A DNA stretch of 50,050 nucleotides from an uncultured Dorea sp. (lineage in GTDB: Bacteria > Bacillota > Clostridia > Lachnospirales > Lachnospiraceae): assembly GCA_910588745.1 (NCBI GenBank), contig CAJURK010000021.1:1-50050 (forward strand). Reading direction: 5' to 3'. Below the pieces are notes generated by a model that was not told the origin of the DNA, searched no databases, and worked only from the letters and a program-made list of their open reading frames with translations. The stretch's first letter is position 1. The number at the start of each line of letters is the position of its first letter. Positions 40,774 to 48,423 of this stretch are shown one piece after another. A program made the position numbers and the translations under genes.

Positions 40774-41130
40774 ATGGATTTTTATGAGAGAGTAAGGCAG
40801 GTATGCCTTAAGATTCCCTGCGGCAAGGCGGCCAGCTATGGGCAGATTGCGCTTCTGTGCGGAAAACCGACCTATGCCAGACAGGTGGGATACGCCCTGC
40901 GAATGGGAAAAGCAGGAGAGGGAATCCCCGCCCACCGGGTTGTAAGCGCAGGCGGAGTCTTAAGCGGCGCACAATCTTTTGCCGCGCCGGATTTACAGAA
41001 ACGGATGTTAGAGAAAGAGGGCGTGGCTGTACGCTTGACAGACAAAGGCTGGAGGGTTGACTTGAAGGAGTATGGCTGGAAACATACGGAAGCTGAGGCG
41101 AGAGAGTTTTATCGTATGTTTCGGGAATGA
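40774..41130 (+). CDS. Alkyltransferase-like (ATL) protein, MGMT fold lacking the acceptor Cys
   Basis: A 118-residue MGMT-type DNA-binding domain. The helix-turn-helix region ASYGQIALLCGKPTYARQVGYALR is typical. The active-site motif, PCHRV in O6-alkylguanine transferases, reads IPAHRVV, with Ala53 in place of the alkyl-accepting Cys. This is the signature of ATL proteins, which bind O6-alkylguanine and recruit nucleotide excision repair. The start at 40774 is closest to the family start, though AAGGA is very near; an upstream TTG in frame is possible. It follows the ArsC-like gene with a 4-base gap. Confidence 0.85.
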   Translation: MDFYERVRQVCLKIPCGKAASYGQIALLCGKPTYARQVGYALRMGKAGEGIPAHRVVSAGGVLSGAQSFAAPDLQKRMLEKEGVAVRLTDKGWRVDLKEYGWKHTEAEAREFYRMFRE

Positions 41131-41192
41131 AAGAAGGTATTCTGCAGCTAAAGAGCGAAGCGGATCTGGATGAGTTCTGCAGGTTGTATTAG
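41127..41192 (+). CDS. Possible 21-residue micro-ORF
   Basis: An ORF starting MKEGILQLKSEADLDEFC overlaps the ATL stop codon as ATGA and ends at 41192. The residue pattern looks helix-like and protein-like, but I recognise no family. It may be a coupled small protein or the stub of a deleted gene. The rest of the stretch up to the terminator shows nothing. Confidence 0.25.
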   Translation: MKEGILQLKSEADLDEFCRLY

Positions 41193-41230
41193 GATGGAAA
41201 ATGTGAAATAAAGATGTTTTAACAGGGGCG

Positions 41231-41258
41231 GCCGGAAATATCCGGCTGTTCTTTTTTT
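41231..41258 (+). terminator. Intrinsic terminator ending the nucleoside/ATL run
   Basis: GCCGGA (41231-41236) pairs with TCCGGC (41241-41246) across a 4-base loop, with outer AACA/TGTT pairing possible, followed by seven T residues at 41252-41258. Confidence 0.85.
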
Positions 41259-41280
41259 CTTTATACTAAGCTGAATTAAA

Positions 41281-41360
41281 ATGACAAAAAAAGTTGTCAT
41301 TACGTATTGACAAATATAGTTGTCATTGGATATACTTGTTTTGACAAATAAAGTTGTCAA
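41281..41360. promoter_or_regulatory. Three palindromic operators upstream of the XRE regulator
   Basis: Three 18-bp dyads of the form TGACAA-N6-TTGTCA occur at 41282-41299, 41308-41325 and 41342-41359. All half-sites are perfect and the spacers are A/T-rich. Site 2 overlaps the -35 and spacer of the promoter, site 3 covers the predicted transcription start, and site 1 lies upstream. This layout suits cooperative autorepression by the XRE protein encoded just downstream. Confidence 0.85.
41307..41336 (+). promoter_or_regulatory. Promoter of the XRE-DUF3169 operon
   Basis: A perfect TTGACA (41307-41312), an 18-base spacer and TATACT (41331-41336). The -35 is the left half of operator 2. Transcription should start near 41343 inside operator 3. 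Confidence 0.85.
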
Positions 41361-41408
41361 TTAGGAATAGACGTCTAAGTAAAAATGAAAATGTGAGGAG
41401 GTGACGCG

Positions 41409-41639
41409 TTGGCGCTGTTGAATCATTTAAAGAAATACCGCTCTGAACTGGGGGTCAACCAGACAGAGCTTGGTAAACTGACGGGAGTGTCCAGACAGAC
41501 AATTAGTTTGATCGAGCGGGGGGATTATTCGCCGTCGGTAACGCTGGCATTGAAGATCGCAAAGATTTGTAAGGTAAAGGTAGAAGATATATTTGTATAT
41601 GTGGAGGACAATGAGAATGACAAAGGACAGGAAAGTTAA
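41409..41639 (+). CDS. XRE-family transcriptional regulator, minimal Cro-like domain
   Basis: A 76-residue DNA-binding protein that is almost only a helix-turn-helix: LGVNQTELGKLTGVSRQTI for helices 2 and 3, followed by IERGDYSPSVTLALKIAKIC and VEDIF. It has no effector domain. The TTG start at 41409 follows GAGGAGGTGA. Its coding end overlaps the downstream membrane protein gene. The three operators in its promoter are the natural target. Such regulators paired with DUF3169 or other small membrane proteins are common in Firmicutes; the inducing signal is unknown. Confidence 0.92.
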   Translation: MALLNHLKKYRSELGVNQTELGKLTGVSRQTISLIERGDYSPSVTLALKIAKICKVKVEDIFVYVEDNENDKGQES

Positions 41640-42411
41640 GAAAAATTCTTACGTGAGAATGGGCGTGATCATGCTGCTATCGGCAATTGGCGGCGGAGTA
41701 ATCGGATTAGGAGCCTTTTTGCTTCTAGGAGACAAAGGAACTGCTTATATTGCGGGCGGGGCGGCTTTGGCATTGACAAAGTTCCAGCAGATTATGGCGC
41801 CGGCGCTGGCGGCGGTTATGCTGGCGTCCGTTGTTTTCGGGGAACTGAACTTGAGAAAACAACGGATGCTGTGCAGGAAAATTGAAGAGACTGAGGATGA
41901 AGAGTGCGACCGGTGGGAATATGAAGAAGAAAAGGCAGGCGCTTATGGTACAGTAGCAAATATCCTGTCGCAGATATTGTGCATATTGGCGTTGGCGGCA
42001 GGATATTCGATCGAGTATATCGGTAAGGGGCATCGTGGGAATGTCTTGGCGGCGTGCATAATATTCCTGGCATGTTATACATATGACGGTTTCTGGCAGG
42101 TTCGTTTCGTTAAGTTGGTTCAGAAGACGTTTCCTGAGAAAAAAGGCGACCCGGCATCAAGAAAATTTCATCAGGATTGGCTGGAAAGCTGTGATGAAGC
42201 GGAAAAAGAAGTAATTTACAGAGCGTCGTACAATGCCTATTCCAGAGTTAATAAGTGTATTCCGGTCATGATTGTACTAACCATGCTGGGGCATCTGTTC
42301 TTTAACACGGGAATCATGGCGATTATGGTGACAGCGTTGATCTGGCTCGTTGTTGCAGCGTCCTATTTGAGTTCGTGCGTAAACCTTAAGGGACAAAAGC
42401 TTCGGGGATAG
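41617..42411 (+). CDS. DUF3169-like integral membrane protein
   Basis: A 264-residue protein with about six membrane segments: two near 13-60, one near 62-85, a pair in the middle (about 115-160), and a pair at the C-terminus (about 210-255). The central cytoplasmic loop is acidic (IEETEDEECDRWEYEEEK). It matches the DUF3169 proteins that accompany XRE regulators; function unknown. ATG 41617 has GGAGG at good spacing and overlaps the regulator gene by 23 bases, so expression is coupled. Membrane-stress sensing or antimicrobial protection is possible but unsupported by sequence. Confidence 0.75.
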   Translation: MTKDRKVKKNSYVRMGVIMLLSAIGGGVIGLGAFLLLGDKGTAYIAGGAALALTKFQQIMAPALAAVMLASVVFGELNLRKQRMLCRKIEETEDEECDRWEYEEEKAGAYGTVANILSQILCILALAAGYSIEYIGKGHRGNVLAACIIFLACYTYDGFWQVRFVKLVQKTFPEKKGDPASRKFHQDWLESCDEAEKEVIYRASYNAYSRVNKCIPVMIVLTMLGHLFFNTGIMAIMVTALIWLVVAASYLSSCVNLKGQKLRG

Positions 42412-42426
42412 TACGGGAAAGATAAG

Positions 42427-42469
42427 AACTGCCGGCTCGCAGGTGTATGACAAATGCGGGTCGGCAGTT
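42427..42469. terminator. Hairpin between convergent DUF3169 and M14 peptidase genes
   Basis: AACTGCCG (42427-42434) pairs with CGGCAGTT (42462-42469), extended inward by CTCGCA/TGCGGG. It is followed by TTTGG on the plus strand and preceded by a T-rich complement on the other. It is probably a bidirectional terminator although T tracts are short. Confidence 0.65.
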
Positions 42470-42477
42470 TGGCTGTA

Positions 42478-44307
42478 TTATTTGATCGTATCAAATTCCG
42501 GAATTTTCAGAATCGGAATGGAAACCTCTTCGGTGCGTTCGTTTTCAGATCCGGCTTCCGCGGTGACGCTATTTCGGTAATTCGCGCGGAAGGTATTCTC
42601 TTTTGCATCGAAATAATCATCAAAGTAATTCCAAGCTACGCCGCCGTCAACTGCCGCAGGTTCGCACATGAGAGCCGCGAAAGAGCCGAAACGCTGCGCG
42701 GTAGATATCATATAAGTGCCTGCAGGGATTACGATGGATTTATCGCCTTTTTTCCATTCCCCGGATACGAGAGTCTGATAATGTCCTTCATAAGCATCCC
42801 GGGGAGTGCCGTCGATTACGGCGCCGCCGCTGGTATAGGATTCGATGCCGTAATGCAGATAATCTTCTGCGTCCAGAGTCAGATCCTCATCCAACTGAGT
42901 CATTTCAACACCGTGAAATTCCATCAGTTCAGCGAATTCAGCGCAGTCCTGATCGATTAGATAGTATGCGCCCATGGTTTCCACCTCTGTGGGGACAAAG
43001 GTACCCCAGTACTCCGTCTCATAATCCACAGGCTCTCCATGCTCGATGGCATAAGGATCTCCGTCGTCGTCATACAATCTGGTACCGATAACTAATCCTT
43101 CGTCGTCCGTCTCATAGGACAAAACGGTGAGCTTGTCCTTGCCTTCAAAAGGCATCGGGGTCATCTCGGAATTTAGTGCGACGAAATCATGCTTTGCGTC
43201 AATTCCGTCTGTAGAACGGGCTTCGGAACGAGCGTCCGCCGCGGCGATCATTTCTTTGATTTCATCCTTATCTTTTGCCACTACCTGCAGGGAACCGTAG
43301 ATGCATTCATACTGTGTATCAACACGTTTGGAAAACTCGTCATAGGAATAAACCTCCAGCAGCAGAGCCAGACGGTTGCGGAGTCCCGCGTAATTCGTAG
43401 TATATCTTGCATAGTCTTCAAAGGTACGCCAGCCTTCTTCTACAATTCCGCTGTAATAATAACCCCAGTTTCCATAAGGAACCGCTATCTTTTCTTTGGA
43501 TTCAAGGTAAGAGCCGTTTCGCAGAGCGCGGGAGCAGAAAACGTCCCGGTTGTATTCCAGCAGCTCTGCGTCAGTGCCTGCATTCAGACCCCAATTATAA
43601 GTTACCGCATGGCGCATGTAAGAGCCGTCCGTTGCGTGGGCGTCAATAAACAGAATCGGATTCCAGTCATTCATCAACTGAACGATGGTACGCGCGCAGG
43701 CAGTTTCCAATTTTGTCATGTCACGGTTAACGTTGAAGCCGTTTCCTTCGGTTCGTGTTCCTACAAGTTTTGGGGTAAACTGGGTTTCAATCCGATTTTT
43801 ATCCAGGTCGTCGTTGCCGTCCGGGTTGCTGTTGGGAACAATGATTACCACCAAATCTTTGAGCAGATCGTCATGTTTTCCCTGGGCAACTTCCCGGGCG
43901 AAGATCATCATAGCTTCCTTTCCCTCTACTTCGCCGGAATGGATATTGCAATTAACATAAACGACGCCCTTGCTTTCGTCAACCTCATCCGGGCCGGCAG
44001 GAGCCTTATCGCTGATGATCATATAGGGGATAGGCGTCCCGGCTTCTGTTTCAAACGTGGTATCGTCAAGTATAATACGGCCGTCGCTGTTTTCGGCAAC
44101 AGTCTTGCAGAATTCAAGGACTTTTTCAGAAGAAGTTGTTTTCTCCCAGCCGCTTGCTTCTGCTTCTGTTTGGAGTTCATCAAGATTTATTTCTTCACTG
44201 GCATCTTTCCCATCTTCCACATCTTTCGGCTCCTGCTTTGGTGATGAGCAGGCGGCGAGAGACAAAACCAGGATTATTACGAGAAAAATGGACGTATACT
44301 TTTTCAT
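42478..44307 (-). CDS. M14-family zinc carboxypeptidase lipoprotein
   Basis: A 609-residue exported peptidase. The signal peptide ends at the lipobox LAAC (Cys20), followed by an acidic linker. The catalytic domain (about 75-380) has zinc ligands His123 and Glu126 in NIHSGEVEGKEA and His224 in FIDAHATDG, with PNSNPDG and NRD between them. The likely catalytic Glu is in LALLLEVYSYDEF. The last ~220 residues form a separate acidic domain that I do not recognise. It should trim peptides or peptidoglycan stem peptides outside the membrane. It is monocistronic or first in a short run with a Shine-Dalgarno GGAGA before the ATG. Confidence 0.85.
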   Translation of the reverse strand: MKKYTSIFLVIILVLSLAACSSPKQEPKDVEDGKDASEEINLDELQTEAEASGWEKTTSSEKVLEFCKTVAENSDGRIILDDTTFETEAGTPIPYMIISDKAPAGPDEVDESKGVVYVNCNIHSGEVEGKEAMMIFAREVAQGKHDDLLKDLVVIIVPNSNPDGNDDLDKNRIETQFTPKLVGTRTEGNGFNVNRDMTKLETACARTIVQLMNDWNPILFIDAHATDGSYMRHAVTYNWGLNAGTDAELLEYNRDVFCSRALRNGSYLESKEKIAVPYGNWGYYYSGIVEEGWRTFEDYARYTTNYAGLRNRLALLLEVYSYDEFSKRVDTQYECIYGSLQVVAKDKDEIKEMIAAADARSEARSTDGIDAKHDFVALNSEMTPMPFEGKDKLTVLSYETDDEGLVIGTRLYDDDGDPYAIEHGEPVDYETEYWGTFVPTEVETMGAYYLIDQDCAEFAELMEFHGVEMTQLDEDLTLDAEDYLHYGIESYTSGGAVIDGTPRDAYEGHYQTLVSGEWKKGDKSIVIPAGTYMISTAQRFGSFAALMCEPAAVDGGVAWNYFDDYFDAKENTFRANYRNSVTAEAGSENERTEEVSIPILKIPEFDTIK

Positions 44308-44405
44308 ATCGTTCTCCTTTCGTAGATAGTGTGCAGCGTGTTTTTTTAACGGTAACGGTGTAATTGCCTTGTGTACTCCCTGATTCTTAATTTTCTATAC
44401 CATAG

Positions 44406-45215
44406 TTATTCCTCCCGTTCCCGGCGGAAAAAGCGGCAGCCCTGGTACTGGACTCCGGTTAGATAATCCATACGCTGAACCTGCAGCAGCTCTTCTGCCG
44501 TAATGATTGTTTCGTTGTTATTACTTATTAATGAGATGAATTTCTCATTACTTTCTAAAAATGTAAAAAATGTCCGGTGGGCTTCCTTGATTTTTGGTCG
44601 GTATTCCTCCTGGATTACATAGAGACAGAGTCCCATATCAACCTGTAGCTGTTCTTTCTTTTGTTCCAGCTCATCTACTTTTTCCGGTGTAAAATCTGTT
44701 TCTATTTTTGCGTAAGACCCGGCGTTCCATTCTTCCAAATCGGTAATTCGGTTCGTTAAAAACAGCATAACAAATTCCCGGTAAACATTTGTGCGGCGTT
44801 CTTTCCCTGTAACGCCGAAATATATTTTTACCGGGTTTATCCATCGCTGCCTTAATGCGTCCATATAAGAATAGTAACAATCAAGCCAGGCTTTCTGGGA
44901 TGCTTCCAAGGCGGCCTGTTCCGGGGTATTAAGGCTATTGTAATAGATACTGTATGCAAATACCAATCTTGATTCAAGGTTTGTTTTGTATGTTAAAAAT
45001 TCTTCCTCAGTCATGCGAAATGTTTCGGTTTCTTCAGCGGCGGTATGATAAAACACAGCGGCTGCGGCCCAGTTCTGTGTAATGTTTTTCCCTTCGGCGG
45101 CAAAAACAGTTCCTGTATTCTCATAAATGAGAAAGAGAATAAATAATAAGAGGAAAAAAATAGTGAAGATTTGTTTTTTATTGTAATAGATGTAGTTTTG
45201 TATCTGTATTTTCAT
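44406..45215 (-). CDS. Membrane-anchored protein with LprI-like (DUF1311) segment
   Basis: A 269-residue protein. A basic N-terminus and one hydrophobic segment (about 15-32) ending near FAAEG form a signal peptide or anchor. Residues about 65-112 resemble the DUF1311/LprI N-terminal domain: a helix, then NSLNTPEQAALEASQKAWLDCYYSY. A second helical region (about 150-245) follows with charged heptad-like spacing. LprI proteins inhibit lysozyme in some bacteria; the match here is partial, so the function is uncertain. AT-rich DNA surrounds it. It precedes the M14 peptidase gene on the same strand by 98 bases. Confidence 0.5.
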   Translation of the reverse strand: MKIQIQNYIYYNKKQIFTIFFLLLFILFLIYENTGTVFAAEGKNITQNWAAAAVFYHTAAEETETFRMTEEEFLTYKTNLESRLVFAYSIYYNSLNTPEQAALEASQKAWLDCYYSYMDALRQRWINPVKIYFGVTGKERRTNVYREFVMLFLTNRITDLEEWNAGSYAKIETDFTPEKVDELEQKKEQLQVDMGLCLYVIQEEYRPKIKEAHRTFFTFLESNEKFISLISNNNETIITAEELLQVQRMDYLTGVQYQGCRFFRREREE

Positions 45216-45319
45216 TTTTATGCATCCTGTTTTATGTAAAAAAATCTGAAAACATAATTTATAGAGATTATTTTGTATTTATTACTAAATTATATACACG
45301 CAAGTTATCTGATAATTTG

Positions 45320-45348
45320 ACTTTAACACATGGTGAAGAAAATGTCAA
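45320..45348 (-). promoter_or_regulatory. Promoter for the LprI-like gene
   Basis: On the minus strand TTGACA (45348-45343), 17 bases, then TAAAGT (45325-45320), about 105 bases before the start codon. A second TATAAT-like site lies closer to the gene without a good -35. The intergenic stretch 45216-45623 is very AT-rich and otherwise holds only the repeat copy and a plus-strand promoter. Confidence 0.4.
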
Positions 45349-45386
45349 TATATAACATATTATATCGTTTTATAGCGTTTTTTATA

Positions 45387-45487
45387 TTATGTTTACATAG
45401 AACTTTGCACATGCCGTCATAGTACGTTAGAAAGTGATTCTGAAGTGAGCAAAATCTTTTCCTGAAATGGATTTTAGATGGATTTGC
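45387..45487 (-). repeat. Dispersed repeat, copy B
   Basis: Read on the minus strand this ~100-bp segment aligns with 22808-22908. AAATCCAT, TTCAG, GAATCACTTTCT, ACGTACT, TGCAAA and CTATGT occur in the same order and at nearly the same spacing, separated by scattered substitutions and small indels. The inverted ends seen in copy A are degraded here (ACATAAT instead of ACAGTAAC). No coding potential is seen. Confidence 0.7.
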
Positions 45488-45532
45488 GAGGGCTGCCGCG
45501 GGGTTTCTTAGATTTCTTTGTGGATGATGTTG

Positions 45533-45541
45533 TGCTATAAT
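45533..45541 (+). promoter_or_regulatory. Extended -10 promoter for the DUF2262-like gene
   Basis: TG-C-TATAAT at 45533-45541 is an extended -10 with a perfect hexamer, about 80 bases before the ATG at 45624. The -35 region is poor. Confidence 0.45.
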
Positions 45542-45623
45542 TATCAATAATTACATAGTTACAGAGCTTGAGTCAAAGTATCATTGTGCAGATTGCAGAT
45601 GTATATGGTTGGGAGGGCGGTTT

Positions 45624-46115
45624 ATGTTTGGATTGTTCAGGATAGGAAAAAAGAAAATATGCGGCAGAAAGGATGTTGTGACGGAATCTGCTTCTATTCA
45701 GGAAGAATTTGGAAATTTTTACTATAACCGGGAGTATGAATGGTTTGAAGGAAAAGTTGACTGGGTAGGAAACGAGGGAGATATTTTGTTGGATCAGGAT
45801 GCGGACGGCGAAACAGCGTCAGAGGCGCTGCAGACTTTGCGTCTGCTGATGTCTGATACCAAAATGTGGGATTGCAGGTTAAGAGACTTTGCGGCAAAAG
45901 ATTTGACAGATTCGGCAAATGATTGGAAGACGGAAGACGAGCCGGAGATTACGGAAGAGAATTTTGCAAAGCGTATAGGGTATCCGTCGCTTCATATGGA
46001 TTCAGAAGGAGGATTTGAAGCAGTATATAATGATGACGGTATGTTTTACGGACATTGGATTGTAGTAAGAGGAAATCGCAAAGGGGAACTTTTGGATGCG
46101 TACATAGAAGGCTAG
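45624..46115 (+). CDS. DUF2262-like cytoplasmic protein
   Basis: A 163-residue acidic soluble protein that resembles the DUF2262 family. The core begins FYYNREYEWFEGKVDWVGNEG, continues with a helix ASEALQTLRLLMSD, and ends with a predicted beta hairpin GMFYGHWIVVRGNRKGEL, as in this family. Function is unknown. ATG 45624 follows GGGAGGG; an earlier in-frame start overlaps that site. It stands alone between two terminator-like structures. The match is weak enough that I would accept another small family. Confidence 0.5.
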   Translation: MFGLFRIGKKKICGRKDVVTESASIQEEFGNFYYNREYEWFEGKVDWVGNEGDILLDQDADGETASEALQTLRLLMSDTKMWDCRLRDFAAKDLTDSANDWKTEDEPEITEENFAKRIGYPSLHMDSEGGFEAVYNDDGMFYGHWIVVRGNRKGELLDAYIEG

Positions 46116-46161
46116 TATTGCTGCAAATTTATAGTTTACAGGATACACGAACCCCAATGCG

Positions 46162-46215
46162 CGGCCGCCCCTGTTGCAGGATTGTTGATGCGGCAGGAGC
46201 GGCCGATTTATTTAA
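46162..46215 (+). terminator. Intrinsic terminator after the DUF2262-like gene
   Basis: CGGCCGC (46162-46168) pairs with GCGGCCG (46199-46205), extended by CCTG/CAGG after one mismatch, followed by ATTTATTTAA. It stands between convergent genes. Confidence 0.65.
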
Positions 46216-46248
46216 ATATCAACTTTGCCTTGCATGATGTGGATGCAC

Positions 46249-47085
46249 TCAGGCGTTGATGATTCTGACCAATTCCGAGGCTTTGGCAGAGACGTTTTCA
46301 ACTGCTTTCATACTCAGGCTGATAACGTCGTGTGCTTTATGTGCAGTGCATTCATAAGCTTCGCCAAAAGTGCGGATAAATTCTTTGCGCAGGTCAGAGC
46401 CGTAATTAATCTTTAGCAGTCCGCATTTACGCGCTTTCTGAATAACATCAAAAGGAATGCCGGAACCTCCGTGGAGGACTAGCGGAACCGGAGAAATGTC
46501 GGCAATTGTTTTTAAGAGATCTAAGTCCACGCGGGGTTTCAAATCTAAGCCGTGGACATTGCCTACGGCTACGGCCAGAAGATCGCATCCGGTAGTCGTT
46601 ACGAAGTCTTCGACCATAGCGGGATCGGTATGGGTTTCCGACTCATTCACAATATCTTCTTCTTTGCCCTGAAGCGCGCCTAACTCTGCCTCTACGGGAA
46701 TTCCATAGAAGTGGCAGTAACGAACCGCTCGGATTACTTCTTCCACATTTTCTTCAAAGGGCAGTGAGGATGCATCTATCATAATAGAAGTGAAGCCGGC
46801 TTCAACGCAAGCTTTTACGTCCTCGTAAGATTTGCCGTGGTCTAAATGGAGGCCGATTGGCGTGTCGTATTTCTTAGCGGCGTCTCTGGCGATTTCAGCG
46901 ATTATTTTCGGATTGGAAAGACGCAGGTTGTTTGAGGAAATCTGAATATATCCCGGCAATTTTGCATCGTCTAGACCTTTTGCGATAGCATAAGTCATTT
47001 CTAGGTTTGTCGTGTTGAAAGCAGGAAGAATATAGCCGTTCTTTTTTGCATAGTTCATTAAATCATAGCCGTTAATTAATTTCAT
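46249..47085 (-). CDS. Class II ketose-bisphosphate aldolase (FbaA/GatY/KbaY family)
   Basis: A 278-residue zinc aldolase cleaving a ketose bisphosphate to dihydroxyacetone phosphate and an aldehyde. It has ILPAFNTTNLEM at the start, LHLDHGKSYEDVKACVEAGFTSIMIDAS with the catalytic and zinc His/Asp (about 75-103), VEAELGALQGKEED, AVAVGNVHGL and LVLHGGSGIP. Whether it cuts fructose-1,6- or tagatose-1,6-bisphosphate cannot be told. ATG 47085 matches the family start, but the strong AAAGGAGG lies beyond a hairpin upstream. It is divergent from a dehydrogenase-kinase pair and probably acts after them. Confidence 0.92.
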   Translation of the reverse strand: MKLINGYDLMNYAKKNGYILPAFNTTNLEMTYAIAKGLDDAKLPGYIQISSNNLRLSNPKIIAEIARDAAKKYDTPIGLHLDHGKSYEDVKACVEAGFTSIMIDASSLPFEENVEEVIRAVRYCHFYGIPVEAELGALQGKEEDIVNESETHTDPAMVEDFVTTTGCDLLAVAVGNVHGLDLKPRVDLDLLKTIADISPVPLVLHGGSGIPFDVIQKARKCGLLKINYGSDLRKEFIRTFGEAYECTAHKAHDVISLSMKAVENVSAKASELVRIINA

Positions 47086-47094
47086 AATGATCGA

Positions 47095-47124
47095 GGGCAT
47101 ACAGTTTTGCGCTGTTTTATGCCC
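47095..47124 (-). promoter_or_regulatory. Hairpin between ribosome binding site and aldolase start
   Basis: On the coding strand GGGCATA (47124-47118) pairs with TATGCCC (47101-47095), with CAG/CTG pairing inside. It lies between AAAGGAGG (about 47128-47135) and ATG 47085. Folding would shorten the effective spacing from about 40 to roughly 12 bases. Confidence 0.5.
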
Positions 47125-47245
47125 GAACCTCCTTTTTTGATATTGGATAAAAACCTTCGAGTTCTTCATTGACTATAGCATTTAGAAAAAAGTGCAGAGT
47201 ACAAAGTTTTTCCGCGAAACAATGAAAAATAATTTCTTTAAAGTA

Positions 47246-47262
47246 ATGCCGAATTGCGGCAT
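47246..47262. promoter_or_regulatory. Candidate operator in the divergent aldolase/dehydrogenase region
   Basis: ATGCCG-AATTG-CGGCAT is a perfect 6-bp dyad with a 5-base centre, midway between the divergent starts. It could bind a regulator controlling both arms; no regulator gene lies next to it in this window. Confidence 0.5.
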
Positions 47263-47361
47263 ATCAGGCAAACAGATTGTATGTGTGCGAAAAATGAATA
47301 TGATATAGTTACAAAAAAACAATGGATGAAAGTGATTAGGAATTCAGGAAGGAGCGACTTT

Positions 47362-48423
47362 ATGAAAGTATTATTGATGAACAAACCGGGAGATGTAACG
47401 GTTACGGAGATTCCTACTCCGAAGCCAAAAGAGGACGAAGTGCTGATCCGGGTAATGGCTGCGGGAATCTGTACCAATGACATCCGTGATTATCAAGGGG
47501 ACTGCAATTACAGCTATCCGAGAATTGGGGGACACGAGTACAGCGGCGTGATTGAAGAACTGGGCAGCGCTGTGGACAGCGGACAGTATGCGCCGGGCCA
47601 GAGAGTTGTTACTTATATTATTCAGGCAGATTATTCCTGCCATTACTGCAGAACCGGTCATGAGAATATCTGCTTTCATCACTCTAACTCTCATATATTT
47701 CATAATCCGGATGGGATTTCCGGGTATGGGGGCTTCGGGGAATACGTAATTGCGAAAGCAAAAGATTTATTTGTGTATCATGATACGGTATCTTTTGAAA
47801 AAATGGCTTTTACAGAACCGCTTGCCTGCGTGGTGAATTCCATTAACCGCACGGATGTCCAATTGGGCGACGACGTGGTGGTGATTGGCGGAGGCACGAT
47901 GTGGCTGCTGCATCTTATGGTAGCGAGACTGAAAGGGGCGCGTGTGATTATCAGCGAACCGCTTGCGGAGAGAAGAGAAAAGGCTATGCGGCTTGGGGCG
48001 TATGCGGCCATTGACCCGATGCGGACAAATGCGGTGGAAGAAGTGCGGCGGCTGACAGACGGATGCGGCGCGGCCGTAGTATATAATACTACCGCAAGTC
48101 CAGCCTTGATGGCTCAGGCTGTGGAGATGACCGGAGCCTGCGGCACCTGCGTGGCATTTTCATCCATGCATCCAAACGACCCGGTTCCGGTGGACGCAGG
48201 CGCGATGCATACGCTCCAGAAAACGATGACCGGAGCGGTAAGCCCTACAATTCAGGCGTTTTATCAGTCCTACGAGCTGATTGATAAGGGCCTTCTTGAC
48301 CCAACGGTACTGACAGAGCAGATATTTGATTATACAGACTTTGATAAGGCGATGGCCTGTGCCATGCGTCCGGACACATATAAGGTGCTTCTAAAGGTCG
48401 GTGAGAACGCATGTATTTTATAG
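47362..48423 (+). CDS. Zinc-binding medium-chain dehydrogenase (polyol dehydrogenase type)
   Basis: A 353-residue MDR enzyme, probably NAD(P)-dependent oxidation of a polyol or sugar acid. The catalytic zinc site uses Cys in GICTNDIRDYQG, His in GGHEYSG and Glu in EPLACVV. The structural zinc loop has three Cys (SCHYCRTGHENIC) with Asp where the first Cys normally is. The Rossmann loop reads VVVIGGGTMWLLHL, with Trp where Gly is usual. ATG 47362 follows AAGGAG; the longer frame has no match. It overlaps the kinase gene by 13 bases, so the two act together. Confidence 0.88.
   Translation: MKVLLMNKPGDVTVTEIPTPKPKEDEVLIRVMAAGICTNDIRDYQGDCNYSYPRIGGHEYSGVIEELGSAVDSGQYAPGQRVVTYIIQADYSCHYCRTGHENICFHHSNSHIFHNPDGISGYGGFGEYVIAKAKDLFVYHDTVSFEKMAFTEPLACVVNSINRTDVQLGDDVVVIGGGTMWLLHLMVARLKGARVIISEPLAERREKAMRLGAYAAIDPMRTNAVEEVRRLTDGCGAAVVYNTTASPALMAQAVEMTGACGTCVAFSSMHPNDPVPVDAGAMHTLQKTMTGAVSPTIQAFYQSYELIDKGLLDPTVLTEQIFDYTDFDKAMACAMRPDTYKVLLKVGENACIL

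Noticed and set aside
41281..41360. Short CRISPR-like array
   Set aside because: The three units are palindromic, irregularly spaced at 26 and 34 bp, and overlap a promoter; they are operators, not repeats with spacers.
43189..44244. 351-residue plus-strand ORF opposite the M14 peptidase
   Set aside because: Antisense shadow of a well-supported gene, with no recognisable motifs.
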